Origin: Quercus robur
Lineage: Eukaryota > Streptophyta > Magnoliopsida > Fagales > Fagaceae
DNA: 64,000 nucleotides
Direction: 5' to 3'
Assembly (NCBI RefSeq): GCF_932294415.1
Contig: NC_065543.1
Location: 28,911,530 to 28,975,529 of the forward strand
Part shown: piece after piece, positions 50,560 through 62,679 of the stretch
Numbering within the stretch: position 1 is the stretch's first letter
Layout: each line of letters starts with the position of its first letter
Position numbers and translations under genes: made by a program
The notes under the pieces: generated by a model
The model's input: the letters and a program-made list of their open reading frames with translations, nothing else
What the model was told of the DNA's origin: nothing
Databases searched by the model: none

Positions 50560-53500
50560 CAATGTTTCAAGATTTTAATTTTATTTTGTTTAATTGAGTT
50601 TTTTAAATTTTAAATTTATTCAATTCAAGTTTTTCATTGTTAAGTGTCTTAGTTTTGGTATTTTTTTTTAACTTTTCAAATTAAAAAATTAACAAAATTA
50701 ATAAAAAACTATTTTGGAAAAAAAATTAAATAAAAAAATAGATTTTCTTTTCTCTAAAACCTAAATTAAAGTCTCTCTCTCTCTCTCAAAGTTTGGAATT
50801 AAGTTCTATCCTTCTCGAGGCCATAGCCTTTGACCCAACCGTTGGATTTTCCATTTCTTTAGTGGTCTGGAAACTAGACATCAAGAGATTTTTGGGGACA
50901 CCAAGATCAGCTTAATCTGAGTTTGGAAATGCCTCTATCAAGTTGTTACAAGTTGGCAGCCACTAAGTGGCTATCGGAGATCAGCCCAGCGCACCTTTAA
51001 TAGCCGTCAGACACTTTTTTGCTTATAAAAAGGCCAAAACACCCTCTTCCAGATCAGATCTTGGTGAGGACGAATTTTGGGGTCTTGGAGCATCTTTTCT
51101 GGCAATTTTCTCTCTTTTTTCTACATTTCTCTCCTAAAAACACCAAAAAACCTTTGATTCCTCCTTTCTCTCAACCATCAAAAGGTAGTGTTCTTGCACT
51201 CTTTTTCCTTTCCTTGGTCTTAAGGCCTTGGATTTGAGGTTTGAAGGGTGTAGATGTAGCTTTTTAGCTACTATCTACACCATATTGCTTTATCTTGCTT
51301 TATAATATGCTTTATTGCTTTTCCTAGCATGTTCTTTGCTTTATCTTGCTTCCTAGTATGTTCTATAGCTTTCCTAACATGTCTCCTTGCTTTTTGCCAT
51401 GTTTTAATGCTTTAATGATGTTGGCCTAGCCTTCTTGGGCTAGGATATGCCTAAATATTGTGTTTGAGTTTAGATCCATGTGCTTAGATGCCTTTTAGCA
51501 TGCCTATGCCTAGATCTACATGTTTATGTGCTCCCTTGTCATGTCTATGCTTAGATCTACATGTTTATGTGATTCTTGCCATGTCTATGCCTAGATCCAT
51601 ATCTTTGAGTGCTCAATGCCTTGTTCATATGTCTAGATCTACAAGTTGGTTGCTATGCCATGTGCTTCTAAAGCTTTTCTATCTCTTGTTATCTCCTTTT
51701 TCTTGTGTTTTGGCCCTTTTGGTAGGGTGTAGATCTAGATCTTGTGGTCTAAATCTACATCCATACACCTAGGCCTATATCAAAGGGTTTGGATCATTTC
51801 CTTTATGCATGTCTATGTTTTTTTGCTTGCTTCTATGCTTTATCTCCATGTTTGCCTATCTAGATCTAGGCTTTGCAATGCTTTGTGCCTTCTGTGGGTT
51901 TGTGCTTGTCTGTCTTTGAGGCCATTTGTTTGTGTGGTTACATCTGTCCCTCTTAGGGCTTGTTTGAATGTAACCACTTTGAGATACGCCTCTGTGGTGT
52001 TGGTGTGCTTGATACACACCTTTTTTCGTTTTGTGTGATGTTGTTATGCTTGCCTTGCATGCTTTGTGCCACCCATTTGGCTTTCTTTGCTTCTTTGCAT
52101 CTTTACACGTTTGCCTACCTAGTTATGCATGAGTCTACGTGTCATCCATAATCCAATCCAATGGAAGTAATCCAATCCAATGAAGCTATGGACACTCAAT
52201 CCAAACCTACATTTCTCCTCCAAGGGCATCCTCTTTTGTTTGGTAACATGTTTGTTTGCCTCTTCGTGTACTTCACATGCTTGTTTGCCCCTGTTTTGCA
52301 TCTCTCGCTAGTTTGTCTTTTAGCATGCTTTTCCTTCTACTTGTTTTTTGGCTTGTCTGCTGGCTTGTTTCTTTTGTCATTGCATGTATATGCATGGAGC
52401 AAGGACACTTGGAGCAAAGGTGCGACCTCCTAGGCGCAAGCAAAAAAAGGGCAAGGTTGCAAGCAAGAAGATGCAAGCCCATAAAGGGTAATGTTTAGTA
52501 GATTAAGGGGCCTAGCTCCTCTAGAGTGGTTTTCTCTTTCTCCCTCTCTCTAAGCCTTTTCTCTAGAACATGTATTAGGGTTCCCCCTCTCCTTGTACCC
52601 TTTATTTTTCCCACTCTTTGCTTGGGCCGCGTTCCCTAGGTATGACAATGTCTATTTTATATTTCCTGTACCTTGCTAGGCCATACCCTTGGAATGTTGA
52701 CAATGTCTGTTTTACTTTCCTGCCTTGTGTGATAGCATTGTGCATGACGCATGTTGTAGACATCGCATTTTGTACTCTTTACAACTTAGGTCCCCGTTCC
52801 CCAATGATGCCCAAACTCTAAGACCCAAGGCCAATTTAGAGCCCAATTAGATATCAAATTGACTTGGGGAGTGTTAAAATGGAAAATATAATATTTTAAA
52901 TAAGTAAAAATTTGTTTTTGGAAATAAAATGACCAAAGTGGCCCTCGGCCCACGTATGTGGGCATTGGCAGCAGCCTGAATTCATGGGCCAAAGCATGCG
53001 TACACAGGCACACTCTTGCGTATGCAGCTAGGGTTTCAGAGACATAAAAAAGACAAGTTTTCTGTAATAATGATTGAGGTTTTGAATGAATCCCACATCG
53101 TCTGGGAGCCATTTCAAACCCCATTTTTTCCACTATAAAAAGCCTTACATTGTATATTTTCAAACGCATAGAAATCCCACGGGAAAAATACAATATTCAC
53201 TAGAAAATAGTGAATCAAAAGGGAGTTTTTCACAAAACACTTTCAAGTCATTTTGTTTTTATTAAGACCTTTTCTAGCCCCTATCCTTTTAGTTTAACGT
53301 TGCTAATCGCTTTCTTATTGAATTGTGAATAGATTTGACTGAGGGGAGTGGTCAAAAATCAAACTTAAGGAGCTTTTTTTTGAAGTATCTAGTCTAAACT
53401 TTTCTTTTTTCCTTTCTTTCATTTTTTTCCTTTAAATCTTTCTATTTGTTTTGTTTTCTTGTTTTAATATGCTTTAACATGTTTATCTAGTTTAGGTTTA

Positions 53501-56000
53501 TATGTTTGTGGTTTTAAATGCATGTTAGGTTGTTAGAATTTCCGTTTTAAGGTTCTGCCCTATTTTTGGTCTTTTTAGGATTTCTGGGCAAGAACCTGCG
53601 TACATATAATTTTGCCCCTATACGCAGGCTTGATTATGCGTATGCAGGTTTGTTCTTGCATGCGTAAGCCGCTACCTAGAAACCCTAATTTTTTATTTCT
53701 TTTATTTTGTTTTTGCTTTCACATGTTTGTTTGTTTAGCCTCTTTTTCATGCTTTTATGCTTTCAATACCTATGTTTCACATGTTTAATTTCTTGGTTTG
53801 CTATCAGATGTTAGAGTTAGGATTTGTTTAGTATTTTCTTTGCTTTGATGACATGAACATGCATTTACATGCTCACGCATAAATGCCATAGGTGCTGAGT
53901 TGCTACAAGGTAAGTAAAAGGTAAGTCATGCATTGGAAATTTTCATGCATTTGTGATATGATCTTGTTTTGGTGTTAGAGATGAATGTGAATGTTTGGAT
54001 GAATCACATGTTACTTGGATCTTTCCTTATGCTTATGCTTCTGCCTTGATTTGATTATTCGTGTTGCTGCCTTGAATATGATGTGATGCCATGCTAGATG
54101 AATATTAGGATGACATAATGAGATGTAAGGGTACGATATGATGTAATATGATGAATCATGTTTAGATGTATGAGATGATAGGGTTTTCACATGTTAGATG
54201 AATAATAGGGTTTGTATGTGTGTGGTTTGGTTCCTTATGCTTTATGGATGGATATGTATGTGTTTTGGAATATGATGCCATGTTGTATACTTAGATGTAT
54301 GCTAGTGTGTGTGTGAGTTTAGGACACAAGTGTTGAATATGATTTTATCGAGGTTAAGACGTAAGACACAATGATGGGTGGCCAACCTTAGGATTGGGTA
54401 GTCTTGGGTGTCTAACACCTTCCCAAGGTTTGGTTCCTTATGCTTTATGGATGGATATGTATGTGTTTTGGAATATGATGCCATGTTGTATACTTAGATG
54501 TATGCTAGTGTGTGTGTGAGTTTAGGACACAAGTGTTGAATATGATTTTATCGAGGTTAAGACGTAAGACACAATGATGGGTGGCCAACCTTAGGATTGG
54601 GTAGTCTTGGGTGTCTAACACCTTCCCAAGGTTTGGTTCCTTATGCTTTATGGATGGATATGTATGTGTTTTGGAATATGATGCCATGTTCTATACTTAG
54701 ATGTATGCTAGTGTGTGTGTGAGTTTAGGACACAAGTGTTGAATATGATTTTATCGAGGTTAAGACGTAAGACACAATGATGGGTGGCCAACCTTAGGAT
54801 TGGGTAGTCTTGGGTGTTTAACACCTTCCCAAGGTTTGGTTCCTTATACTTTATGGATGGATATGTATGTGTTTTGGAATATGATGCCATGTTGTATACT
54901 TAGATGTATGCTAGTGTGTGTGTGAGTTTAGGACACAAGTGTTGAATATGATTTTATCGAGGTTAAGACATAAGACACAATGATGGGTGGCCAACCTTAG
55001 GATTGGGTATTCTTGGGTGTCTAACACCTTCCCAAGAACGTACCTAAACTCCGAAACCATATTTCTGGTAGTAAGATCAATGGTTCTTCCTCGAAAGGAC
55101 GCTATATTCATGGTTCCTAGGCCATTGCAAACACTAGGTGACGACTCTGTGACCCTCTTTGGCCATGAGTGCTCTTGATCTTGTGGCATGAGTATATGCT
55201 CAAGGCAATTGCTGTAGATGCATATTTGTGTCATACTATGTGCATAGTCACTGCAGTGTGATCATCCCAATCCATATCACAAAGTGACATCAATTTTCTT
55301 GTGTATGCGTCACATATCAACGTGTTTAATGCTTTGAAGGGCTTCGGATCATCCTAGCATAAGTACATTGGCACGCACCATATACACAAGCATGAAACCT
55401 TGTTGGTGTGCCATAGTGTTTTGTGCATCCTCATGCGTCATAGCGTTTTACGCACCAAATGCGAAACTCTGCTGGGTTTTCACCGTGAAAATGGGGGCAT
55501 CCCCATTACCATATCCTCACATCAAAAAGCTTGGTGAGAATAGCATTTTGTATGTTGTGACACATCTAAGGCGAAGTGATGCAGAATTTCTGCCACGAAA
55601 ATAAGGTGAAATGCTGCCAGATTTTCACTGTGAAGATTTGGCAATGATTCCAAACACACTTGGAAAGCATCGATCAAAACCACACCCTTTCCAAACCCAA
55701 ACCTTGAAGCCTAATTTGCTTAAAGCCTTGAAAGCTAATGCCAATAGCTCATTTTCAACTGCCAATGTCCGAAAATTATGATTTTACCAAAACAAAGAAT
55801 TGTCTACGGACAGGCATTGTGGGGTGCCTAACACCTTCCCCACACGTAACCTGACTTCCGAACTCAAGAACCAAGATTATTTACCTATCCACATTAGATT
55901 AGGAAAAACGACTTTTTCCTTAGCCTAAGATTGGTAATAAAATCAAATTGAGTCAGTGACCAATCACACCTTAGAAAAACCCAATGATTGATGGCGACTT
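50560..56000. repeat. LTR-retrotransposon-derived region, non-coding
   Basis: Two promoter-like starts, 'gcttataaaaaggcc' (51021) and 'ccactataaaaagcctt' (53130), are each followed by a long thymine-rich leader without real coding frames. Words such as 'atgcctagatctacatgttt' recur loosely at 51490-51620. The motif 'taacaccttccca' plus 'acgtaacctgacttccgaac' is present near 55025 and 55830. It is followed in both places by a PBS-like 'ggtgacgactctgtgacc' (55139) or 'gatggcgacttcac' (55990). This suggests remnants of two related large elements lacking genes. Confidence 0.5.
54224..55035. repeat. Four tandem copies of a 203-bp unit
   Basis: Units start 'ggtttggttcctta' at 54224, 54427, 54630 and 54833, exactly 203 bp apart and differing by only a few bases each. 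Each ends 'taacaccttcccaa', the same words found at the end of the LTR-like region downstream. The repeated 60-codon reverse frames are by-products of the array. Confidence 0.95.
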
Positions 56001-56009
56001 CACTTACCC

Positions 56010-56960
56010 TTGATAATTTCCTTAATATCGACTCATATTCCAGTCACATACTTGAGGTACGACATACCTCCATATTCCACTCACATCACACCGAAAGAGG
56101 AAGAGTGCAAGCGTCGCCGCAATGGGTGGTCGAGCAGCTGCGAGGTGTCGACAATGTTAAGAAGATTTGAAGTCACAGACCTCAGTTGTGTTCTTTGTGG
56201 TGAAGAAGTAGATATCACCTGCCATATCTTCTTAAAATGCACCATTGCTAGAGCCATTTTGACACTCTACTTGTTTGGGATTTAGAGCTGATGAAGCTCA
56301 TATTGCATCCAATGAAGACATTTTCAAGTTAGTATTGGAACCACCCAAATCGTTTTGTCCCAAAAGTGATAAGTGGTTAGTCTCCCTAAAAATGGTTTTT
56401 ACATTGGATGAAATTTGGCGTTTGCGTAATCGTGTCCTTCATCATGGTGGTCCAACTAATATTCATAACTCTATTCACCAAGTTCATAACAAGCACTTGA
56501 AGTTTTCAATGTTAGCAGCTCCCCAAGTAGTATAGGTCCCCCCTCACTAGACTAGGTCAAGACACTGGTTTATCAGATTCCAAGGCTGCTCTAGCAATAG
56601 TTGCTCATAACCACAGTGGAGAGGTGATTAAGATATGGACCAAAATGCACAATATTTGCTCCCCCCCCCCCCCCCCCCCCAAGCTAAAGCAGCAGCCATT
56701 TTCTAGGCTATTTAGCTAACTAAAACAGAGCCTTAGAGTTAGGTCCTTTTTTAAGGAGATGCTAAAATTTGTTTTGACTCCCTATCATGGAAGGGTCTTT
56801 TTGTTGATTGGTCCATTAATAGCATGACTAACAGCATTCTGTGCTTGGTTAAGTCCTTTTCTAGATGCTTCTTTAGTTGGGTTAAGAGGAATTATAATGT
56901 TGCAGCTAATTCTACTGCTAAGTTTGCTTTAAGTTCCTATGAAATTTGCATAAACCAGAC
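56010..56960 (+). pseudogene. LINE fragment: zinc-binding RT tail and RNase H, broken
   Basis: The plus-strand frame near 56180-56250 reads CVLCGEEVDITCHIFLKC, the zf-RVT motif. 56275-56535 encodes the linker (FKLVLEPPKSFCPKSDKW, EIWRLRNRVLHH), clearly related to the linker of the LINE at 42134-41757. The RNase H part (about 56560-56950) is broken by a C20 run (56661-56680), frameshifts and stops. It ends near AANSTAKFALSS. Confidence 0.75.
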
Positions 56961-57557
56961 TCCAGGACACTCTCTCTATATATACCAATATTAGGGTGAA
57001 TGTTTTGTGTGGGAAATACACGTAAATGGTTTTTTTCTTCTAGAAAACCAAACTCACCCAGACGTTTAAAAAAAAAAAACCACAAACATATATTTTGAAA
57101 AGACATTGACTTTTCCATAATCGCCTACAAGTTCCAGTCCTTCTGTCTAGCCTCAAATTCCTCGTGTTTCGAATTAAGAAAACCAATAGGAGGAGGAGAA
57201 AAAAAGAAAGAAAGAAAAAAACACTTGGGGAAGTTGGAGAGAGAGGGGGGGGGGGGGGGGGGTGGGGTTTTAGAAGAAAAAACCCATTACGCATAGCCTT
57301 TTTGACAACTAGTTTTTAAAATTTTTATTTATCAAAAGAAACTTGTAAAATGATTAAACTAATTTTGAATTAAATAGCCAAGAGTTTTGTAACTGATTTA
57401 AATCTTTCTTCCTTCATTGTAAGTATTGAATTTAAATAATAATAAAAAAACATTTTGAATTACACAATGAAACTTATTTTACAATTTCTTGAAACATTTG
57501 GGAATTAATTTTTAATGAGACTATATTTTAAAATTTTGATATACTTGTGATGGATTT

Positions 57558-57655
57558 TTTTTTTTTTGAGAAACAAAACTGGAATTTCATTAAGAAAATC
57601 AACCAAGATCGGTTAATAATACATGATAGAGGTGTGGAGGAACAATTCTTCCACT
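57558..57655 (-). mobile_element. Very short LINE 3'-end insertion with 15-bp target duplication
   Basis: 98 bp starting with a T run (the poly-A tail on the minus strand), then 'gagaaacaaaactggaattt' and 'cattaagaaaatcaaccaag'. It is flanked by perfect 15-bp copies of 'acttgtgatggattt' (57543-57557 and 57656-57670). This is a severely 5'-truncated retroposed LINE end; the tail resembles that at 40463-40500. Confidence 0.85.
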
Positions 57656-57727
57656 ACTTGTGATGGATTTGAATTAGAATAAATTGTGTTAATATTATTA
57701 ATTCACTTAGAGTAAACTATGTTTATA

Positions 57728-57896
57728 GAGAAATGATATGTCTACAACATTTTTATAACAAATCCTAAGTGGCAAGTTATTACTAGTTGGTATTGTTGGG
57801 GTAAAAAAGTAATCCTAGCGTTAGTTTGAAATTTGAACCAATAACAACTAACCACCTGTGATTTGTTGTAAAAATGTTGTAGACGTAGCATCTCTC
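57728..57896. mobile_element. Mutator-like MITE with perfect 9-bp target duplication
   Basis: The 169-bp element begins 'gagaaatgatatgtctacaa' and ends 'gtagacgtagcatctctc', inverted over about 37 bp with a few mismatches. The flanks ATGTTTATA (57719-57727 and 57897-57905) are identical. It is the best-preserved copy of the ACAACATTTTCACAA family. Confidence 0.88.
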
Positions 57897-58409
57897 ATGT
57901 TTATAATACTGATGTATTTCTAGTGCGCGACATTGCAAAAGTGCGTTGTACAATGATGTAAGACTTAACGCTAATCTCATAGCTCAAACATGAAAGGTAA
58001 GACTCAACTTTAATTTAATTATTATTAAAATCTTCTCAAAAAAATTAATTATTAAAACATACAATTAAAAAAAAAATTAAAGAGCATATTATTAATCAAA
58101 GTGAGACACCCTCCTTTTGATAGTTACATTTCCACATTAATAAGGTGTGATATTGAGAAGGGGTATATCACTTGCTCTGCGACACTAATTGCCGCATGCA
58201 GTTTTGGTGTTGATGTGTGAGTGTATTTTTTTTTATCTCATCTTCCTTTCCCTATATATGTGTGTGTGTTTCTCAAAAAAAAAAAAAAAAAAAAAAACAT
58301 TTCCTTTAAACTCATTAACGCTTTTCCATTCCTTCTAGAATTCCATCTCATATCTCCTTTGCCTTAAAATGTGCTCCAAAGGTAATTCCAAGTATTTCCT
58401 TGAAAGTTT

Positions 58410-58795
58410 GGACAAAATTGCCTTATGCCATTTTCACCCAAATTATATAGCCTTATGCCCCCCTTCCCAAACTAATTAGGGAAACATCCTTCTTTTGAAA
58501 CTCGACTTTCTCAAAATCGAGTTAAGCCTTATAGTGACGTTTTTAAGAACCTATAGTGGTGTTTTGTAACTCGAGCTCCATGAAATTGAGTTATAGGCAA
58601 TAAAATTGCCTATAACTCGATTTCATGTAGATTGCGTTACAAAACGTCACTATAGGGCTCCAGATTTTTTTATTTTTTTTTAACTCGATTTTGAGAAAAT
58701 TGAGTTACAAAAGAGGGGCATTTCCTTAATTAGTTTGGGAAGGAGGGCATAAGGCTAAATAATTTGGGTGAAAAGGGCATAAGGCCATTTTGTCC
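58410..58795. mobile_element. Second palindromic Mutator-like element
   Basis: 386 bp, inverted over about 130 bp at each end, starting GGACAAAATTGCC and ending GGCCATTTTGTCC. The target duplication is TGAAAGTTT (9 bp, perfect, 58401-58409 and 58796-58804). The interior repeats AACTCGATTT in both directions. Its ends differ from those of the element at 40684 by one or two bases in 13, so the two belong to one family. Confidence 0.9.
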
Positions 58796-58950
58796 TGAAA
58801 GTTTGATGAGTTTACAACCCAGAAAATTAGCCAATGTTTTTGGATCCTTTACACCTCCAACAGGTACTAGTTTGGAGAATGCACCTCAAGCAATTGATTG
58901 GATCGAAATTTGCATGACAAAAGATGAGAGTAACACAGCCAATAAACAAC

Positions 58951-59020
<70 letters not shown>
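58951..59020. repeat. Compound (AT)n(GT)n(GA)n microsatellite
   Basis: Three consecutive dinucleotide runs sit just downstream of the palindromic element. Confidence 0.95.
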
Positions 59021-59022
<2 letters not shown>

Positions 59023-59059
59023 TCAGCAAATGTGTCCTTTTTTATTGGTTAAGGATGAA

Positions 59060-59398
59060 TTGAAATCATTTCAATTCAAGCTTTTTCCGTTCAATCGCCT
59101 TTGAGATCATTTTGCTGAGATCATTCATAACTAGAACAAAGAGGATAGGAGAGAGAGGGTCACCCTGTTTTAATCTGATAGCAATATCAAAGAAATTAAC
59201 TACGAGGGGGTATGGTTACTGGCATTTGGAAAACAATGTGGAAATATAGAACTCAATCCACTTCCTTTCTCTCCAAACCCACATTTTCCCACTATATATC
59301 CAAAACATGATCATTTGCTTTCTGCAAGTCTAATTACAAAATAGATCTGGTATCCCAAACTTCAATCAGGACACTCCTTGGAAATAGCTTTGGCTATA
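59060..59398 (-). pseudogene. LINE reverse transcriptase fragment
   Basis: The minus strand near 59170-59085 reads LKQGDPLSPILFVLVMNDLS, the conserved RT block after the catalytic palm. Upstream parts (59300-59180) are recognisable only in pieces because of stops. It abuts the element at 59407, which inserted here. Confidence 0.65.
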
Positions 59399-59406
59399 TT
59401 TTAGAG

Positions 59407-60598
59407 TAGACATGGCAAAACAGGCAGGTTAAGTCGGGTTTGGGTCGAGTTAATCGGGTTGCGGGTCAAACGGGTCACAGGTCAAAAACGAGTCATTTTA
59501 AGCCGGTTAAAAACAGGTTCAGGTCAATCGGGTTGCAGGTTGGGTCGGGTTGACCCGTATTTTTCACATGAATTTTATTTTATTTTATTTTTATTTAAAG
59601 AAAACAACATGTATTTGCCATTTGGAAAGTTATGTAACAAATTACTTAATGTAAAATGCATTATTTTGAATTCACCACTTATATCAAGAATGAACTCAGT
59701 TAAACTTATTAATACTTATTCAATAATTTTAAAATTATACAAATCATAACATTGCTATCTAAAACAAAATAACACAAAGATAAGTAAAACAAATACACAA
59801 GTTTTATTTTTATACAATATCAACATTCCAAAACATAAAACAAAATTACAAATGACTTATTGAATAACTCATTCTATAAAGAATAAAAACATATAAGAAA
59901 TTTACAATCTTGAAAATTAATTTTATAATCTATTATCAATTGTGATTGGTACTCTATTTCAATTTGAGATACACATTAAAGTTTGATTGCTTACTTATTT
60001 ATACATGGTCTCTTTTATAAATATCATATCATTGTTAAGCAATACATACTCTAACAAATATCATAATTTATTTTGAAAAACCGTTTATTTTGGACATAAA
60101 TTGTTAAAAAATATATCTAAGTATTCATAATTTATGCTAATTTGATACTTTGGCTGCACTATTTTCACACTTGTGAATGTTTCTCACACATGTCTACAAT
60201 TTTAAATCTATATTTTTAACTCTACTGTAATCAGATTATCTTGACATGTACTTTATTATTTGATATCTAAAATTCTTTACTTGTTACAGAATGCTCAACC
60301 ATTTATCTTTCAATTAATTTGCATGCAGTTATGTAAATGTATCAATTGTTACCCTAAAGCTCACAATAAACAATTAAACCAATATTGTCTTAATTTTACT
60401 ATTTTTTTTTTTACCAAAAAAAAAAGTTTTAAAAAAAATGGTTCGGGTTTGGGTTGGGTCGGGTTGAGTTGACCCTCAAAAAACATGGGTCGGATCACAG
60501 GTTAACTCGTTTTGTTTCGGATAAAAAAAAAAAATCGAGTTTGGGTCGAATATTTTTCGAATCAGGTTAGAAAATTCTAACCCGTTTTGCCATGTCTA
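59407..60598. mobile_element. hAT-type non-autonomous element with GGGT-rich subterminal arrays
   Basis: The terminal inverted repeat TAGACATGGCAAAAC is perfect over 15 bp. The target duplication TTTTAGAG (59399-59406 and 60599-60606) is perfect over 8 bp. Within 170 bp of each end, words such as 'cgggttgcgggtcaaacggg' and 'gggttgggtcgggttg' repeat many times, like transposase-binding subterminal repeats of Ac/hAT elements. The middle (59580-60420) is AT-rich and non-coding. Confidence 0.92.
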
Positions 60599-60606
60599 TT
60601 TTAGAG

Positions 60607-61937
60607 TACTTAACCTTTTGTTTAGGAATTTTTTTACACAACTTTATAGGGGCTTATTTATAAACAAAGCCCACAAGGTCCAATGCCAAAAAATTACAAA
60701 TTTTCGGTTGAGCTAGTACCCAACTTATTTTTGTCTTCCTACTTGTTGTGTGGACCAAGCCCACATGTCTAAGAAAGAAAGAACCCAATTAAGAAGAGGT
60801 GGATTTGAGGACAAAAGAGTCATTTTTGCATTGGTTATGGGCTTATCAAAGGTCTTTATGCTAAGCTTGGAAGTTGGAACACTTGAGAAACCATGAACAA
60901 TGCAATGTGCACAGCGCAGGTACCGATGGAAGAACTGTAATATTTGCTTAAATAAAACCCTATACGCGGCACACATTCTCTTCCCAGTAAGAGAGGTAAC
61001 CAGTTGTTTCAAATCCATTAAATTCAGAAAATTGAGAAGAGAGCTTTCCTATTAAAGAAGCAATTTTCACAGTCTTTGGCTAGGTCATTACCTCATTTAC
61101 CTGGAGGGTCTTTTTTTTTTTTTTTTTTTGGAAATAAACTAACAACAACTAACAATAAACTGATCATTTAAAAAAAAAAAAAAAAAATCCAATGTTCCAC
61201 TACTTTAATGCTCCCATACATAGGTTATAAGTTTGCGTTACCAAATTCGTTAATTACCTACACGTGAGAAAATAATTTTTCTCATTAATTCGTTATTTTT
61301 ATCTTTTGTTATATTATCTTTTCACTAAGGAGAAAATATAAAGCTAGCGGCCAACTAGCAATTCATTGGCGTGAGTACCAGACTTAACTATCCTAACCAA
61401 CTCGGATTTAGCCCGTACTATCAAAACACAATATATTTACGGCTACAAAAGAAGCCAAACACTTTTCGAACTACATTTTAATTAACAACTCTTTGTTTCT
61501 TTATAAATAGACATTCTTTTTTCTTTCTTTTTCTTTTATTTATTTATTTATTTACATATTTTGCACACCATCGAAAGTAAATCACATGATTTTTCAAGTT
61601 TGATATTTTTAGAATCTTGGCTTAGGTTTTATCCTATAGAAAATTTTCCTGAAACAAATTAACAATATTGTGACCAATATTGTTTCTTTAAAAAAAAAAA
61701 AAAAAAAAAACATGTGACCAATATTGTTTCAAAGACAAAGACACCTTTTATTTTTACCGGAAAGTTAGAAAGTTTCAAACAGTACTTAGCATTTACTATA
61801 ATTAATATAATTCTTTATTTATTTATTTCTTTTTTTTTTTTGCATGCAAACAAGGTATCCAAAGATTTTTTAGGCACTTGGCGAATAGATTATTTTTCAA
61901 AGATTATAAACTTTTGAGATTAATACTTTGATTTAAG
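60607..61937. other. Gene-free stretch
   Basis: No supported gene. A 97-codon minus-strand frame at 60725-61018 has no recognisable motif. 'aataaaaccctatacgcg' near 60951 looks TATA-like and could belong to an old LTR. Homopolymer T and A runs occur near 61112, 61170 and 61690. Confidence 0.4.
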
Positions 61938-61940
61938 GTT

Positions 61941-62034
61941 AATTTGCAATATGCACCTTACTATCCAAATTTATGCTAATTTATAGTTTTAATTAGTATA
62001 AATTTTTTTGATAGTAAGGTGCATATTGCAAATT
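61941..62034. repeat. Near-perfect 41-44-bp inverted repeat (hairpin)
   Basis: The left arm 'aatttgcaatatgcacctta' and onward (61941-61981) is mirrored by the right arm 61991-62034, with a 9-base loop near 'tatagtttt' and a few mismatches. A third partial copy of the arm lies at 62082-62100. Confidence 0.85.
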
Positions 62035-62214
62035 CACCTTACATGCATACTGCTAAGTTGGATATTTTCTAGTTTTAACATGTTAATTTGCAATATGCGT
62101 CAATTAACATGTATAGTTTTAATTGGCGCTCTGTATATTTCAATGAAAAACATTTTTTTACTTTCTATTAAAAGGAAAAATATTTTCTAGAAAATAGAAA
62201 TTTGTTATAAAAAA

Positions 62215-62375
62215 AAGTGCCACGTGCACAACATTTTCACAGTACTTTCACAATAAATTTTAAGTAGCAAGTTGTTGTGGGTTTTTAACTTGAATCCACC
62301 ACTGAAATTATTTTCTTACTCATCAGTAATAATTTAACATCTAAGATTTGTTGTGAAAATATTATGGACGTATCT
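62215..62375. mobile_element. MITE of the ACAACATTTTCACAA family, copy 4
   Basis: Left arm 'gcacaacattttcacagtac', right arm 'gatttgttgtgaaaatatta'. The middle, 'aagtagcaagttgttgtggg', matches the 57728 copy ('aagtggcaagttattactag'). No target duplication is visible. Confidence 0.55.
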
Positions 62376-62679
62376 TTTCTCTTAAAAAAAATAATTTTTG
62401 AACGCTGTCACATTCTTTGTGTTTGTGACCCTAAAATTGAGTCAAAAAATCAATTTATTTCATCTAGCTCACATAAAAAATTTCTTGTAATTTCAAATAA
62501 TGATATGAAGAAAAGCCTTAATTTACAGAAACAAAGCGTAAATGGAAAATCTTTTCTGTTGTTTGGATCATTTAGAAACCTTAAATTGGAAAATCAACCC
62601 CTAATTTGAAATTTACACACAAAAAAAAAAGTGGAATAGTGATTGATATAGGGAAAAAAAGGTCATGCAGCAAAAATTT

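Noticed and set aside
54302-54890. Three identical 60-codon minus-strand frames
   Set aside because: By-products of the 203-bp tandem array.
60725-61018. 97-codon minus-strand frame
   Set aside because: No recognisable motif and no splice partner; flanked by transposon remains.
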